Source: Adiantum capillus-veneris (lineage: Eukaryota; Streptophyta; Polypodiopsida; Polypodiales; Pteridaceae). Taken from it: a stretch of 64,000 nt of DNA. Both the position numbers and the translations under genes were made by a program. Under the pieces are notes generated by a model, which saw nothing but the letters and a program-made list of their open reading frames with translations, did not search any database and was not told the origin of the DNA. Below, piece by piece: positions 1 through 10,645 of the stretch. Every line of letters starts with the position of its first letter. Position 1 is the first letter of the stretch. Location of the stretch: NCBI GenBank assembly GCA_014529385.2, contig CM043947.1:98244036-98308035 (forward strand), in the 5' to 3' direction.

Positions 1-210
1 GTTTACTCCATCCACTGCCAGACCAAAGCGGATACATCGAGGCTCGTTCTTAAATGTAGACCAACTTTCCTCTATGTGCTTTCATGCATGAGAGTTAGCA
101 GGTACCCACATCACATTATCTGTCAATCTAGTATTTGAGTGCCATATTGTCATCAAAGCGGCTATGGACTTGCACTTGAACATGCTCTTTATTCTTAGAA
201 TGATAGGGAA
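1..210 (-). pseudogene. CACTA tnp2 transposase relic A, core fragment
   Basis: Read on the minus strand, this stretch matches the tnp2 transposase core of the complete element further right (about 57560-57790). It includes the codons for the conserved L-A-V-D-G-V-N block near the window edge, and the stretch corresponding to the ground around a conserved His-Phe motif. The reading frame is broken. The relic continues beyond the left edge of the window, and it resumes at 1262 after an inserted solo LTR. Homology was judged by eye from shared DNA blocks in the same order. It is a dead fragment of an En/Spm transposase that would have acted in the nucleus on CACTA ends. Confidence 0.75.
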
Positions 211-214
211 GTGT

Positions 215-1261
215 TGTAATTGGACTAATCTTTGAAGTTCTTAAAGTCAAAAAGAATATAGTAGGGCATATCTTTCGTTTAGCACGATTTGAAAGATTGT
301 TGAATAGTCTATTAAATAGAGCTTATATGAATGAGTTTGAGATATTAAGAGAGAATATATTTTCTTTTTTTAAACTAATACACTAAATATGTATTTGATA
401 AAAATTAATGAATAACAGATAGTCTGTCTATGAACATTAAAATTGAGATTTTTGTTAATATCAATATTTTATAATTATGTGTTTTAGCTTAAAATGCATG
501 GCTAGGCTTAAAATAAGTTGAAAAATTAGTGGAAATAAAAAAATAGAGGTTTTAAGAGTCACAACCTAAAAGTTGCGTTTTCAGCCAAAGAAAGACGTTT
601 TTCGCAATTCTGTCCACGCAGTCTTGTAGACAAGACCTATTCCCGTCGTTTTGAGTACCTGGATTGCTCTGTTCTGAGTTTGTTTACAAAAGTTATGATG
701 AAAACAAATAGAAGGCAGCAGCAGTGTAGTATACACAGGGATAGGCAGACATACAACAACATACAACTCTCCCTGCTATCAACCAAGAAGTGGATTTGTT
801 TCTTCATGGTAGACTATTGCAATTGAGAGTATGAAGGTGATGCAGAAATCAATGTGTGAAACAGGATCTGTGCAAATTGTCATGATAAAAATCTAACCTT
901 CACAGATCGCTTAGCGATCACGTTCTTATCTTATTCTCGCATGTATACTTGGTGCGAAAATCGAGTTGATTGAACGCCTAAAAAGCGGCTATTTTGAGAA
1001 GTCGTAGGCTTTTCGAGGAAAAGAAAGATAAAAGCACGACGGGTGGTGCGTTTGGGGATCAATCACCGATCTCTTCTTCTGCGAGTACGAGTGCGAGTGA
1101 GACGCTGCATGCAAGCGAACTGAAGCTCGGGGGTGGTCGGGAGGTTTGAGCTCTGTACAACGGAGTGCATCCATATATTTTATTGCTCCTCTGTTGTATC
1201 AATACAAAGATCTCTTTCTCTATCTTTTGTTGTCTAGCTCTATTATTCTGTTCCTATGACA
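215..1261. mobile_element. Solo LTR inserted in the tnp2 relic
   Basis: The 1047-bp insert starts TGTAATTGG and ends CTATGACA, so it has the TG...CA ends of an LTR. It is flanked by the 5-bp direct repeat AGTGT (210-214 and 1262-1266). Removing the insert and one repeat joins the flanking tnp2 DNA in register with the copy at 57560-57920. There is no coding sequence or primer-binding site inside, which fits a solo LTR left by recombination of a full retrotransposon. The right part has an LTR-like AT-rich stretch (ATATATTTTATTG near 1172). Orientation and family are unknown. Confidence 0.75.
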
Positions 1262-1440
1262 AGTGTCAAAGGACCTTTGCAGGAATAAATTTTCCTTGTG
1301 TGTCCTCCATGTACTTGGTTGATCCACAATTGGGACATTGTTCCAAATTTGCATACTCGTTGTGAAAAAGTATACAATCATTAGGACATGCATGTATTTT
1401 GTGATAATCCAAGCCATCCTATCATCCATACTTTATCTAC
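1262..1440 (-). pseudogene. CACTA tnp2 transposase relic A, continuation
   Basis: Minus-strand DNA here matches the tnp2 exon at 57790-57930 of the complete element. This is the part with the C-x-x-C pair (reading C-P-K-C in the better copy) and the H-A-C-P-N-D block. In this relic the corresponding residues are shifted among frames. It continues the fragment at 1-210 across the solo LTR. Confidence 0.75.
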
Positions 1441-1516
1441 CAATGATGCCAAAAAAAATTAAAACAGTCTAGTTGTTATAACTACACACTACTAAGTACA
1501 TGACAATACATGACAA

Positions 1517-1990
1517 CCTCACATTCTCTAGCCATGCCGGATCCTCGCACACCTCAATCTAGAGGTGCACGAAGATTAGGACCACAGGGTAATAATCTCG
1601 TCTTTATTGGTCAATGACTATATATTAAGGTTCTTGAAGTTTATATGCACTTTGGAAGTTCGATTGCGTTTTTGCAATTAATTGCTGATAGCTCTAACAA
1701 CCTCACATTCTCTAGCCAGCAAGCCCGATCCCCCGTACATCTCGGTCTAGAGGTACACGAAGATTAGGACCACAAGGTAATAATCTCGTCTTTATTGGTC
1801 AATGAATATATATTAAGGTTCTTGAAGTCTGTCTGCACTTTTGAAGTCCGATTGCGTTTTTTAAACTATTTACTACTAGCTCCTCTAACAATCTCACGTT
1901 CTCTAGCCATGTCCGATCCCTGCACACCTCGGTCTAGAGGTGTACCTAAACTACAATCTAACCTATAAACAAATTAAACCTAACCTATAA
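1517..1990 (+). repeat. About 185-bp tandem repeat, CACTA 5'-flank sequence
   Basis: Two full copies and one partial copy of a unit of about 185-190 bp start near 1517, 1701 and 1890. Each begins with a version of CCTCACATTCTCTAGCC, followed by a short coding-like stretch (Ser-Asn-Pro-Arg-Thr-Pro-Gln in the best copy). The same sequence occurs once at 58797-58900, directly beyond the 5' end of the tnp2 gene in the complete CACTA. Its position beside relic A is therefore the expected one for that transposon family, here amplified in tandem. The middle copy has lost its ATG. Confidence 0.7.
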
Positions 1991-2560
1991 CTTCACCTAT
2001 AACAAAACCTAACCGAAGTTCATTTGCGTTTTTTGAAGTACACGAGCCATTCTTGAAGTCCGTTTGCGTTTTTCTACTATTTTCCACTAGCTCTAACCTA
2101 ACTTATAATCTAACCTAACCTATAACCTAAACCTAACCTAACCTAGGGTAACCTAACCTATAACCTAACCTATAACCTAACCTAACCAAAGTCCATTTGC
2201 GTTTTTAGAAGTACACGAGTCATCTTCGAAGTCCGTTTGCGTTTTTTCTACTATTCATTTTCTGCTAGCTCTAACTTAACCTATAACCTAAACCTAACCT
2301 AACCTAACATAACCTACAACCTACACCTAACCTATAGGCTAACCTAACCGAAGTCCGTTTGTGTTTTTTGAAGTACACGAGTTATCTTCGAAGTCCGTTT
2401 GCATTTTTTCTACTATTTATTGATAGCTCTAACCTAACCTATAATCTAACTCAACCCATAACCTAAATTTAACCTAACCTAGCATAACCTAACCTATAAC
2501 CTAAACCTAACCTAACCGATCAAAGTTCGTTTGCGTTTTAGAAGTACACAAGTCATCTAC
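1960..2560. repeat. Degenerate AACCTA arrays alternating with a short block
   Basis: Runs of CTAACCTAACCTATAACC alternate with a block reading roughly GAAGTCCGTTTGCGTTTTTTCTACTATT, about four times. The hexamer-like AACCTA unit resembles telomeric DNA but is not the common plant telomere unit CCCTAAA. Similar but looser AACCTA-rich DNA lies in the right arm of the complete CACTA (59050-59400), so I read this as element-internal repeat DNA. Confidence 0.6.
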
Positions 2561-2565
2561 ATATG

Positions 2566-3200
2566 GCCGCTAATAGATGGACGTTGTGTTCAGACAGTTA
2601 GAACTTATGGTATGGTGTGTAAAGCCGCTTAGGTTAGACTCCTTCAAATTGGATTAGGATAGCAATTAGCCATTTCAATCCGCTTAGTTCTATCCACCTA
2701 GGGTTAGCGTCTTAGGACTAATGTTGGTTTAGCCACTAATAGATGGCCGCATTTTGGAGTGTTAGGGTGCGCTATGTAAAGCTGCCTAGGTTTGGCCGCT
2801 CCAAATTGGATTAGTGTAGCATTTTTCCATTTCAATCTACTTAGGACTAGCCGCTTAGGGTTCTATGGATTCTGGTTTGGCCGCTAATAGATGGCGCACT
2901 GTGTTCGGACGGTTAGGGCACACTATGTAAAGCCGCTAAGGTAAAGCGCTCTAAAACATATTAGGGTATCGTTAGGCCATTTAGTCTTCTTAGGGATAGT
3001 TGCTAAGTGTTATCGGCTTTAGATTAGCGACTTTTTTTTTGCTGCTAACACATTACTATATTTGGAGTGTTAGGGTAGGCTATGTAAATCGGCTTAGGTT
3101 TGGCAACTTTTGATTTGGTCGCTCCAAATCCAATTAGTGTAGCGCTCAGCCATTTTAGTATGCTAACAGGATTAGAGGGTTATGGTTTAGACGCTAGTGG
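2566..3200. repeat. Divergent tandem repeat, unit about 150-170 bp, four copies
   Basis: Copies begin with versions of GCCGCTAATAGATGG at 2566, 2732, 2880 and 3041, giving spacings of 166, 148 and 161 bp. Shared inner blocks include GTTAGGG followed by CTATGTAAAGCCGC and CCAAATTGGATTAGTGTAGC. There is no open frame. It may be the internal repeat domain of the adjacent CACTA relic. Confidence 0.7.
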
Positions 3201-3239
3201 ATAGTCACGTTTGTATATTTCACCGATAAGTGTTTAGAT

Positions 3240-3620
3240 TAACATAAAAGTACATAAGTTCTAACTATCCGAACACAACGTCCATCTATAACCTAAACAT
3301 GAGTTAGCTTAACAGATAACCTAACCTAATTTTTTACGTACAACCTATAACCTAACTTTTTGCTTGCCTAAACCTGACCTAGAATCTAGCTAAACTATCA
3401 TATAATCTATAACCTAACTTATAACTTAATTAATCTTCAATTTAAACCTAACCTAGAACCTAACCTATAAGCTAACCTAACGTAACGTAACGTAAACTAA
3501 CTTAATTATAACTTAACATATAGCCTATATATACCTTAATATAACCTATAACCTAAACTAAACCTAACCGAAACTTAAAACCTAAACCTCATCAATTGCA
3601 TAATTTCAAAAACGGCATAA
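3240..3620. repeat. Second degenerate AACCTA-rich block
   Basis: Irregular CCTATAACCTAA-type units fill this stretch, without a clean period. It is the same composition as 1960-2560 and has no gene. Confidence 0.5.
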
Positions 3621-4121
3621 TTCAAAACGAAATTTCTTCAAAACATGATTTTTTCATAAACCAAAACAAAAAAAATTCATAATTCAAAACAAAATTTCAC
3701 AACAAAAACCATAATTTCTTTTAAAGCGTTGAAAGTTTAAAGCAGGAAACTTTATTTTATCAATATACAAATTACGTTAAATAAATTTAATATGCATTAA
3801 AACTTCAAGCACTCACATGTGGCCTATTTGAGCAAGGAAAGGTGTTGTAAACGTCCTCGAACCTGCAAAAGAATACACACACACACACACCATGTTAAAC
3901 CCTAAACCCTAAACCTACAAGTAAACTTGAAAACAATCTCACCTTAGTGCTATGGAGTAGTCCACGAGCAAGATTAGCACCTCCGACAACTTGTTTCGCA
4001 CCAAATCTGTAAGAGGTGACGAGGAAGAGAGCAAGATAAAAGGTGCAAGAAGAAGAGAAATGCATAGGAAAAGCCCACGGGTTTGTGTTTTGGTAGGATC
4101 CACCGGTACAAGTATCGGTAC
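3620..4121. other. AT-rich spacer with two telomere-like units
   Basis: The stretch is AT-rich, with repeated CAAAAC and ATTTC words. A short (CA)n run ends near 3890, and two and a half units of CCCTAAA lie at about 3897-3916. No gene was recognised. The open minus-strand frames near 3940-4120 have no recognisable content. Confidence 0.4.
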
Positions 4122-4485
4122 CACTATAGGAGGAAAACTCTAGAACAACGGCAAATAAACGCGTGTGCGGTAATAACAGCGGCAAAGGACGCGGTAGTGG
4201 TTTAACAACAATATACGCGGTGATAGAAGCAGTAATACAGTCGTGATTATTACCGCGAACATTACCACACATATCACTGCTCATATTACCACGTATATTA
4301 CTGCACATATTACCACGTATATTACCACGCATATTATCACACATATAACCTCACATATTACAGCACATATTGCCTCACATATTACCTCATGTATTACCAT
4401 GATACGGATTTTCAAAAATAAAGATGCTCATCTAGTCCATCCAATTTGGATGGCCCAGATGAGCATCTTTATTGTTGACCTGTAT
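4122..4485. mobile_element. Left end of a CACTA-like element
   Basis: This begins CACTATAGGAGG. It is followed by subterminal words such as GCGGTAATA and AGCGGCAAAGGACGCGG. At 4417-4473 lies a hairpin with perfect 17-bp arms (AATAAAGATGCTCATCT and its complement), then TTGTTGACCTG. The reverse complement of 22187-22443 has the same order: CACTATAAGAGG, the same GGTAATA/GCGG words, a matching hairpin, then TTGTTGACCTG. The two loci are therefore inverted copies of one type of transposon end. The neighbouring triplets (TAC on the left, TCT on the right) do not match, so I cannot prove that they bound one element. Confidence 0.6.
4243..4400 (+). repeat. 15-bp minisatellite
   Basis: About ten copies of a 15-bp unit of the type CACATATTACCACGT occur in a row. 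They encode a meaningless His-Ile-Thr repeat on the plus strand. It lies between the subterminal motifs and the hairpin of the left CACTA-like end and is absent from the right end, so it is a local expansion. Confidence 0.75.
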
Positions 4486-4489
4486 AAAG

Positions 4490-5400
4490 TTATCTAGTCT
4501 ATAACTATCTTCTTCAAGCACATAGTTCACATCAACAAATATTGGTCGCTTCTTCTTAACACTCTTCTCTCACAAGAAGCTCTATTTATTGTAGGGGCTT
4601 TGTATACTCATCTTTGACATTGAAGAGTGAGTCAAATAAACCAGTGATTTGGAAGCTAATGTAGTTGATGATTGACTTAAAGACCTTTGTGTATGATCAT
4701 AGTTCTAGTACTAGAAGCACACTCATAACCTTTAAGATAAGCATCATATTTGAAACTTTGTAGCATTTCCATTTCCATTGTCATGTTTATGCTGGCGTCA
4801 ATTTGGCACTCTCAATGATTATGCATTCTGCTCATTATGACATCTATGATAGGTAGATATAGGTAGACAAATAGATTTAATTATCATTGATGAAGGTCAA
4901 ATATGACATATGGGACCACAATAAAAACATTACAAAGTTCCTTATGAATAAAGGAAGATGGGTCTTTTAATTCATGATGAAGTGTGTGTGCATAGCGGGC
5001 GTTTTGAAAATACCTCTTGAATGCACGTGCTACAGGTATTTTTGAAAGGTGGACCCCCCGGGTGTTGGATACATCTCAATTAAAGAGTAAGGGTCTAGCG
5101 AGGTGTGATAAAGGGAAGATAAGATGAAATGAAAAAAACCTAAGAAGGGGTAGGTAAGGAGGGAGCCGGTTTTGGAGTTCAAAACTCTTGGATAATGGCT
5201 TTACCTTCTTGATAAACTAACCATTTCCCTATTGAGTGTGCTTCTCACATCTTTTGGAGTTCTTCCTTCTTCTGTTTGAGTTAGGCGGATGTTAGATCTT
5301 CTGCAAACCAAAATTTGGTGTCCTTGAGAAGCCGGAATTTCTCAAGGAGTTTGATTTGATCTGCCTTGGTCTTGAAAATTAGGATCGCATGGTTGGTACG
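4490..5400. other. Spacer, nothing recognised
   Basis: There is no coherent reading frame, repeat or known motif beyond short AT-rich runs. Confidence 0.4.
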
Positions 5401-5930
5401 ATGTTCGTGTGTAAGAGACGTGATTATGGCTAACCCCTTTGTACCATGTGGATTGTTGTTTGGACGTGAGAAAAGGAATAGTAGAACATTGAAGGCAATA
5501 TCCTCTTGGCATTGTCATTCACCTAGCGTGGACACTACACGATCTTTAACCTTACCAAAGATGATACCTTCCACTTGGGTTTTGAGCTCCTTTGTGAGGA
5601 TGGTATCTACATCCACCTTTGTGTTATTGAGCTTAAGGTCCCCCTTCTCTTTCCAGTCACTTGGAAGCCTACGAATGCAAACATTATCCTACACTTGGGG
5701 TTTGACCTCCTTTGTGAAGGTGGTCTCTACTTACACCTTTGTGTTATTGAGCTTGATTTCCATCTCTTCCTTTTTGTGGTTCACCACTATGGTGAGACGA
5801 GCCTCGATGGCGACGAGTCTATGCTTCAGCTCGTCATTCTCCTTGCAAAGCTTCTTTACTTCATTTTGAAGACCTATGTGTTAGGTTGTTTGTCTTTGGC
5901 GGTGTTTCCACGACCCCGGAGAATGTAGAC
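5400..5930 (-). pseudogene. Decayed coiled-coil coding sequence with internal duplication
   Basis: On the minus strand, from about 5872 downward, a frame reads like a coiled coil (N-E-V-K-K-L-C-K-E-N-D-E-L-K). It then holds two diverged copies of a stretch with L-N-N-T-K-V followed by T-K-E-[LV]-K. The DNA behind them is a tandem duplication: the blocks at 5569 and 5691 are 122 bp apart. Stop codons interrupt the frame. I do not recognise the protein. It could be part of a transposon gag-like or accessory gene, or a captured host fragment. The plus-strand open frames over the same bases look like shadows. Confidence 0.4.
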
Positions 5931-6240
5931 TTGCCTTGAGATGAGGCTCAGGTGGCCATGATGGGCACATACTTCCTATGAAGAGACTCAAAGCATCACT
6001 GCTAGAGAGTTACGGGAAACTTGAATAGACTAAAAGTTGGTGCTCAAAACGAGTCTAAGAGTTGAGGGTAGCTCGTGCAAAGTCGAGGTTAGGTTAGTCC
6101 GATAAAGTTGGGGTTTTTGGTAGCTTCAACAAAGTCAAAATCGTGTGAATGATTAGATGTGTGTGCAAGGCGGTGTTGGTCGGGAGGACAAGGTTGTGTT
6201 AACACTCTACCTAATCTCTACATCCTCTTTATCGAATCCA
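5930..6240. other. Spacer, nothing recognised
   Basis: There is no coherent coding frame. The sequence grades into pyrimidine-rich repeat DNA at about 6200. Confidence 0.35.
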
Positions 6241-6530
6241 TCTACACCTCCCTCTAAACCCTAATCGCTTCCTAAATCCTAATCTTATATGTCTACCCTC
6301 TACTTAATCTCTATCCACACTCTCTATGTATCCTCCTAAACCCTCTAAACCCTAATCGCTTCCTAAATCCTAATCTTATATGTCTACCCTCGCTTAATCT
6401 CTATCCACACTCTCTATGTATCCTCCTTCTCTACCTAATTTACCTAAACTCTATAGACTCTCTATCTACTCTATCCACACCTCTCTCTATACCCTAATCT
6501 CTTCCTAAATCTTAATCTTATCCATCTAGG
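6240..6530. repeat. CTAAT/CTCTA-rich repeat with a 91-bp duplication
   Basis: The block beginning CTAATCGCTTCCTAAATCC occurs at 6261 and again at 6352, a 91-bp period. It is embedded in pyrimidine-rich DNA that resumes at 7370. Confidence 0.65.
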
Positions 6531-6783
6531 TAATAGCATGAAGCACCCATACGGATTCATTGGTACTTATATAAAGTACCATGACATATTTAATACTTGT
6601 TAAATGGTAGAGTTTGTGTAGTTATATCTACTTGTGCTTTTGCTAAGTACCAAAAAAGCTCCATTGGGACTTGTGGAAAGTACCATGCAAAACATAAGCA
6701 GAGTCAGGTGTTGAATCTTGAGAGTTGTACTTATCATGTAAATCCCAAAACTCTATGAACCACTTATAAAGTTCACATGGTAC

Positions 6784-7190
6784 TTACATTGCACTTAAAA
6801 ACCTAAATGCAAGGTTTAGTTTTACATTGCATACCTCTATACGGTCAACGTTGTCTCTAATCTTTGAGTTGCTTGCATCAGTCCCTAGAGCTATCAATGC
6901 ACTTGAGAGAGGAATGATCTTTGCATCAATTACTATCAGCTCAGAATCGGATGCACCACATGCTCCTCCCTCCATGTTGTCTTTCAATGTTTGAAGCTCG
7001 ATCAATTGTCCTTGAAGCACTGCTTGAGCTGAAGATGTTCCCACTATCTTCCACATGCTCTGACTTTTCTCTTGTAGTTGCACTTGGGCTGCATTTAGTG
7101 TGCTTTTCACACTCTCCAGTGTACTCTTTCTTGCAGCCAACACCTACTCCACTTCCACCACGATTTGGAGATTAACGGAGTTGCAATGAA
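6784..7190 (-). pseudogene. Unrecognised coiled-coil-like ORF, probably decayed
   Basis: A minus-strand frame of 119 codons (7143-6784) has balanced composition and helical heptad-like content (S-T-L-E-S-V-K-S-T-L, then Q-L-Q-E-K-S). The same frame continues upstream of the apparent start through a single TAG at about 7146 into N-L-Q-I-V-V-E-V-E. The annotated start is therefore probably not the true one, and the sequence is a fragment. No family was recognised. It is flanked on both sides by CTCTA-rich repeat DNA, which argues against a live host gene. Confidence 0.4.
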
Positions 7191-7369
7191 TGAGGGGCCA
7201 AACTACAGGAAATAGAAGTTTGCTTGCATTTCAAAAGATGATGAAATCTTGAAGTGATGTTTCCAAATCTTGCTACCTTCTAATTGACTTAATCTAGACC
7301 CTCATACAATATGAAAGTACCAAAGTGATCCACCAATTTTGCCCCAAAACCTTACCACCTTTTCATGCT

Positions 7370-8464
7370 TTTACCCATCTACCCTCTACATAATCTCTAT
7401 ATCTACCCTCCCTCTACCCTCTAAACATAGAGTGATCGAGCGCTAAATAGAGGTAAATCTCTACACTTTATCTAGTCCCTCTATCTATGTGTACACTCTA
7501 TGCATCCTCTGTTTCTCTATTTACACCCTCTGTACTCCCTCTATCTACTCTATCCACATCTCTCTCTAAGCCCTAATCTCTTCCTAAATCCTAACCTTAT
7601 CTATCTACCCTCTGCTTAATCTCTATCTACACTCTCTACGTATGCTCCCTCTCTACCTAAACTTTACACCATCTCTATCTACTCTATCCACACGTGTCTA
7701 ATCTCTTCCTAAATCCTAACTTTATCTATTTACTCTATACCTAATCTCTATATCTACCCTTGGACTCTTTACCTTCTAAACATAGAGAGAGCACTAAATA
7801 GAATCTCTACACTCTCTCTAGTCCCTCTATCTATATATCTCTACACTCCATGTATCCTCTATCTCTCTATCTACATCCCAACCACTCTCTAGTCTCCATC
7901 TACATCCTAACCTCTATCCAGACCTCTCTTTCTCTACCTAATCTCTATATCTACACCTTCTCTACGTACTCTCTACCTAATCTCCTTAATCTCTAAATCC
8001 TCTCTATCTACTCTATCCACACCTCTCTCTACACCCTAATCTTTTTCTAAATCCTAATCTTATCTATCAAATCTCTAAATCTATCCTCTCTCTACTCTCT
8101 CTTTTCCCTAATCTCAACTCTCTCTATTTCTACTCTCTACTTAGTCTCTATCTACAGTCTCTACGTATCCTCCCTCTCTATCTAGTCTAAACTCTACACC
8201 ATTTCTATCTACTTTATCCACACCCCTCTGATCTCTTCCTAAATCCTAATCTTATTTATTTACTCTATACCTAATCTATATATCTACCCTCAGACTCTCT
8301 ACCTTCTAAACATAGAGAGAGCGCTAAAATAGAGGTAAATCTCTACACTCTCTTTAGTCCCTTTATCTATCTCTACACTCTATGTATCCTCTGGCTCTCT
8401 ATCTACTCCCTCTATCTACATCCTAACCTCTCTCTACTCTCCCTCTACATTCTAACCTCTATCC

Positions 8465-8524
<60 letters not shown>

Positions 8525-9165
8525 ACCTACCTAATCTCTATCTCTACACCTTCTCGACCTAATCTACTTAATCTCTAAATACTCTCTACCTACTCTATCC
8601 ACACCTCTCTCTACACCCTAATCTTTTTCTAAATACTAACCTTATCTATCTTATCTCTATATCTTCTCTCTACTCTCTCTATTCCCTAATCTGAACTCTC
8701 TCTAATGCTACTCTCTACGTATTCTGCCTCTCTACCTAATCTACATAGTCTTTACCCCCATTCTATCTAATCTATGTACACATCTCTACACTCTAATCTC
8801 CTTATAAACCCTAACCTTATCTATCTACTCTCTACCTAATATCTCTACCTTCTCTCTACTCTCTCTATCTCCTAATCTTGACTCTCTCTCCACATAATCT
8901 CTATCTCTATACCCATTATCTACTCTCTTTCCCTCTCTACACACTCTCTCTACAGCCTCTATCCTTGTTTCTCTCTCTAATCTAACAATCTCTCCCTACT
9001 TCCTCTCTATCTCCACTCTCTCTACACTACCCTCTATCCCTCTTTTCCTCGCTTAATCTTTCTTCTTCTCTCTCTCATCCAATCTACACTACTTTAACAC
9101 TTCTCCTCTCTCTAATTTCTCTTCTCTCATCTCTTTTCTTCCCTCTCTTTTCTCCTCCCTCTAAT

Positions 9166-9204
<39 letters not shown>

Positions 9205-9230
9205 CTCTCTAATTTCACATACACTAAATT
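7370..9230. repeat. Long pyrimidine-rich degenerate repeat tract
   Basis: Nearly 1.9 kb consists of variants of CTCTATCTACTCTATCCACACC and CCTAATCTCTTCCTAAATCC, with pure (CT)n runs at 8467-8525 and near 9172-9200. Strand asymmetry is extreme, with very few G on the plus strand. There are no genes. The open frames on the complementary strand are purine-repeat artefacts. Confidence 0.8.
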
Positions 9231-9886
9231 GAATATTTCTCTCTTTAATTTCTCTTTAAACTCTTTTTCTAATGTACAATTTATCATAATCTATCACTTT
9301 TTTTCCTAATGGTTACTTTTGTCTTTTTGTCTCTCTATTTTTATTTCTCTAATTTAACATACACATGTTTCACACATCAATTCACTCTAAGTTAACACTA
9401 AATATACAAGAAGTTTAATGTGTAGGTGTGATGTTTAATTTGACCTTTTCTCTCTCTCCTTAAACATCTATTTAACATTAATCATGAAATCTATGTTAAT
9501 CTCTACTTTAACATTAATTAACATTAACCATTAAATTTACACTAATTCTCTTTCTCCCTCTCGTTCCCTCTCTCCTCTTTCTCTCTCCCTAATTACACAC
9601 CAAGCAAGTAAGCAAGTATCTACGAACTAATCACATGCCTACAACAATCAATCAAACAAGCAAGTGAGGTCAATCGAGCAAGCAAGAAGCACCTACAAAA
9701 ACATGAAAGAGGTACAAAATCTTTGAATCTAAGTTTTCTAATGTGTGTGTGTGTGTGTGTTTAAGACAATGGGGAGGGGGATTTTGTAGAAGCTTACCTC
9801 TTGTGTTCCTCTAGCATTTGAGTCTTCTTGCGGTCCTCTTGTGTAGAGCCCTCTTGCGGTCCGCCCTCTCCTCTCCAACGATCGTC
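9230..9886. other. AT-rich spacer before copia-1
   Basis: This holds AT-rich sequence with TTAACATTAA words, a CAAGCAAG repeat near 9600-9690 and a (GT)n run near 9741-9760. Nothing coding was recognised. Confidence 0.4.
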
Positions 9887-9891
9887 AAGTG

Positions 9892-10032
9892 TGTTGGAGC
9901 TATATATGGCTCACTCTACTCAACTTGGTCTCACCTATATATTTGTATCTAGTCCTCAATATGAATCCGTCTTTGGGAGCGTACATGGTGTGTCTCTTGT
10001 CTCGTCTCTCTCTCTCTCTCTACATCTCAACA
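9892..10032 (+). repeat. 5' LTR of copia-1
   Basis: The LTR is 141 bp, from TGTTGGAGC to CATCTCAACA, which is unusually short for a copia LTR. It ends in a (CT)n run that differs in length from the 3' copy. It contains a possible TATA-like TATATATTTG. Confidence 0.92.
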
Positions 10033-10044
10033 TGGTATCAGAGT
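10033..10044 (+). promoter_or_regulatory. Primer-binding site of copia-1
   Basis: TGGTATCAGAGT directly follows the 5' LTR. It matches the 3' end of initiator methionine tRNA (TGGTATCAGAGC) at 11 of 12 positions. This is the usual minus-strand primer site of plant copia elements. Confidence 0.9.
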
Positions 10045-10645
10045 GGTAACGATCACGCACCGATTCAATTCATGGTGACAAAACAGTATGTGTATGCGAT
10101 TCGTATGTAAGATTCAGAATTGCTACAAATTTTATTTTTTGAGGATTGATTCTTGTTAACTATGGTTGTTTTGTGTTAAAAAGAATATGATTAGTGTTTT
10201 CTGTGGTGTTTATTGCTAATCGATATAATAAATCATTGATTACGTTTTCTTGTTGATTTGTTTTTTGACACTCTGAACTTCGTCTCAATTTTTGGGGGTC
10301 TTCTGCTCAAAATTTGGAGAAACGGGTAAAGCGCAATGGAGTGGAGCACAACGATACTTTTCATCCAAAACTTGTTCATCTCCTCGAGCTCTTCGATTTG
10401 AGTTCTAGGTTTGCGTCAATCGGAGTTCGTAGCAGAAAGCTATGTTGTTTTTACTGCAGATTGAGCTTGACGGAGCTTTCTTCGACGTGAGTCTTCGTGA
10501 AGCATCCGCGATCGTTTTTCTAATTTTCACATTAACTTTTCCGAGGATGTTTAGCTTTATTCATATTGTGGCCGTCAATCTTGCGTCTCACGTCACTCTA
10601 TTTTGAGGACTCTTTTATTATTGATGTATCCTTTTCCCTGCTTTT

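Noticed and set aside
3897-3916. Interstitial telomere (CCCTAAA units)
   Set aside because: There are only about two and a half units, too short to mean more than chance or microsatellite growth.
4243-4400. Regularly spaced short repeats resembling a CRISPR-like array
   Set aside because: The 15-bp unit has no spacers, and the context is a plant transposon end. It is a minisatellite.
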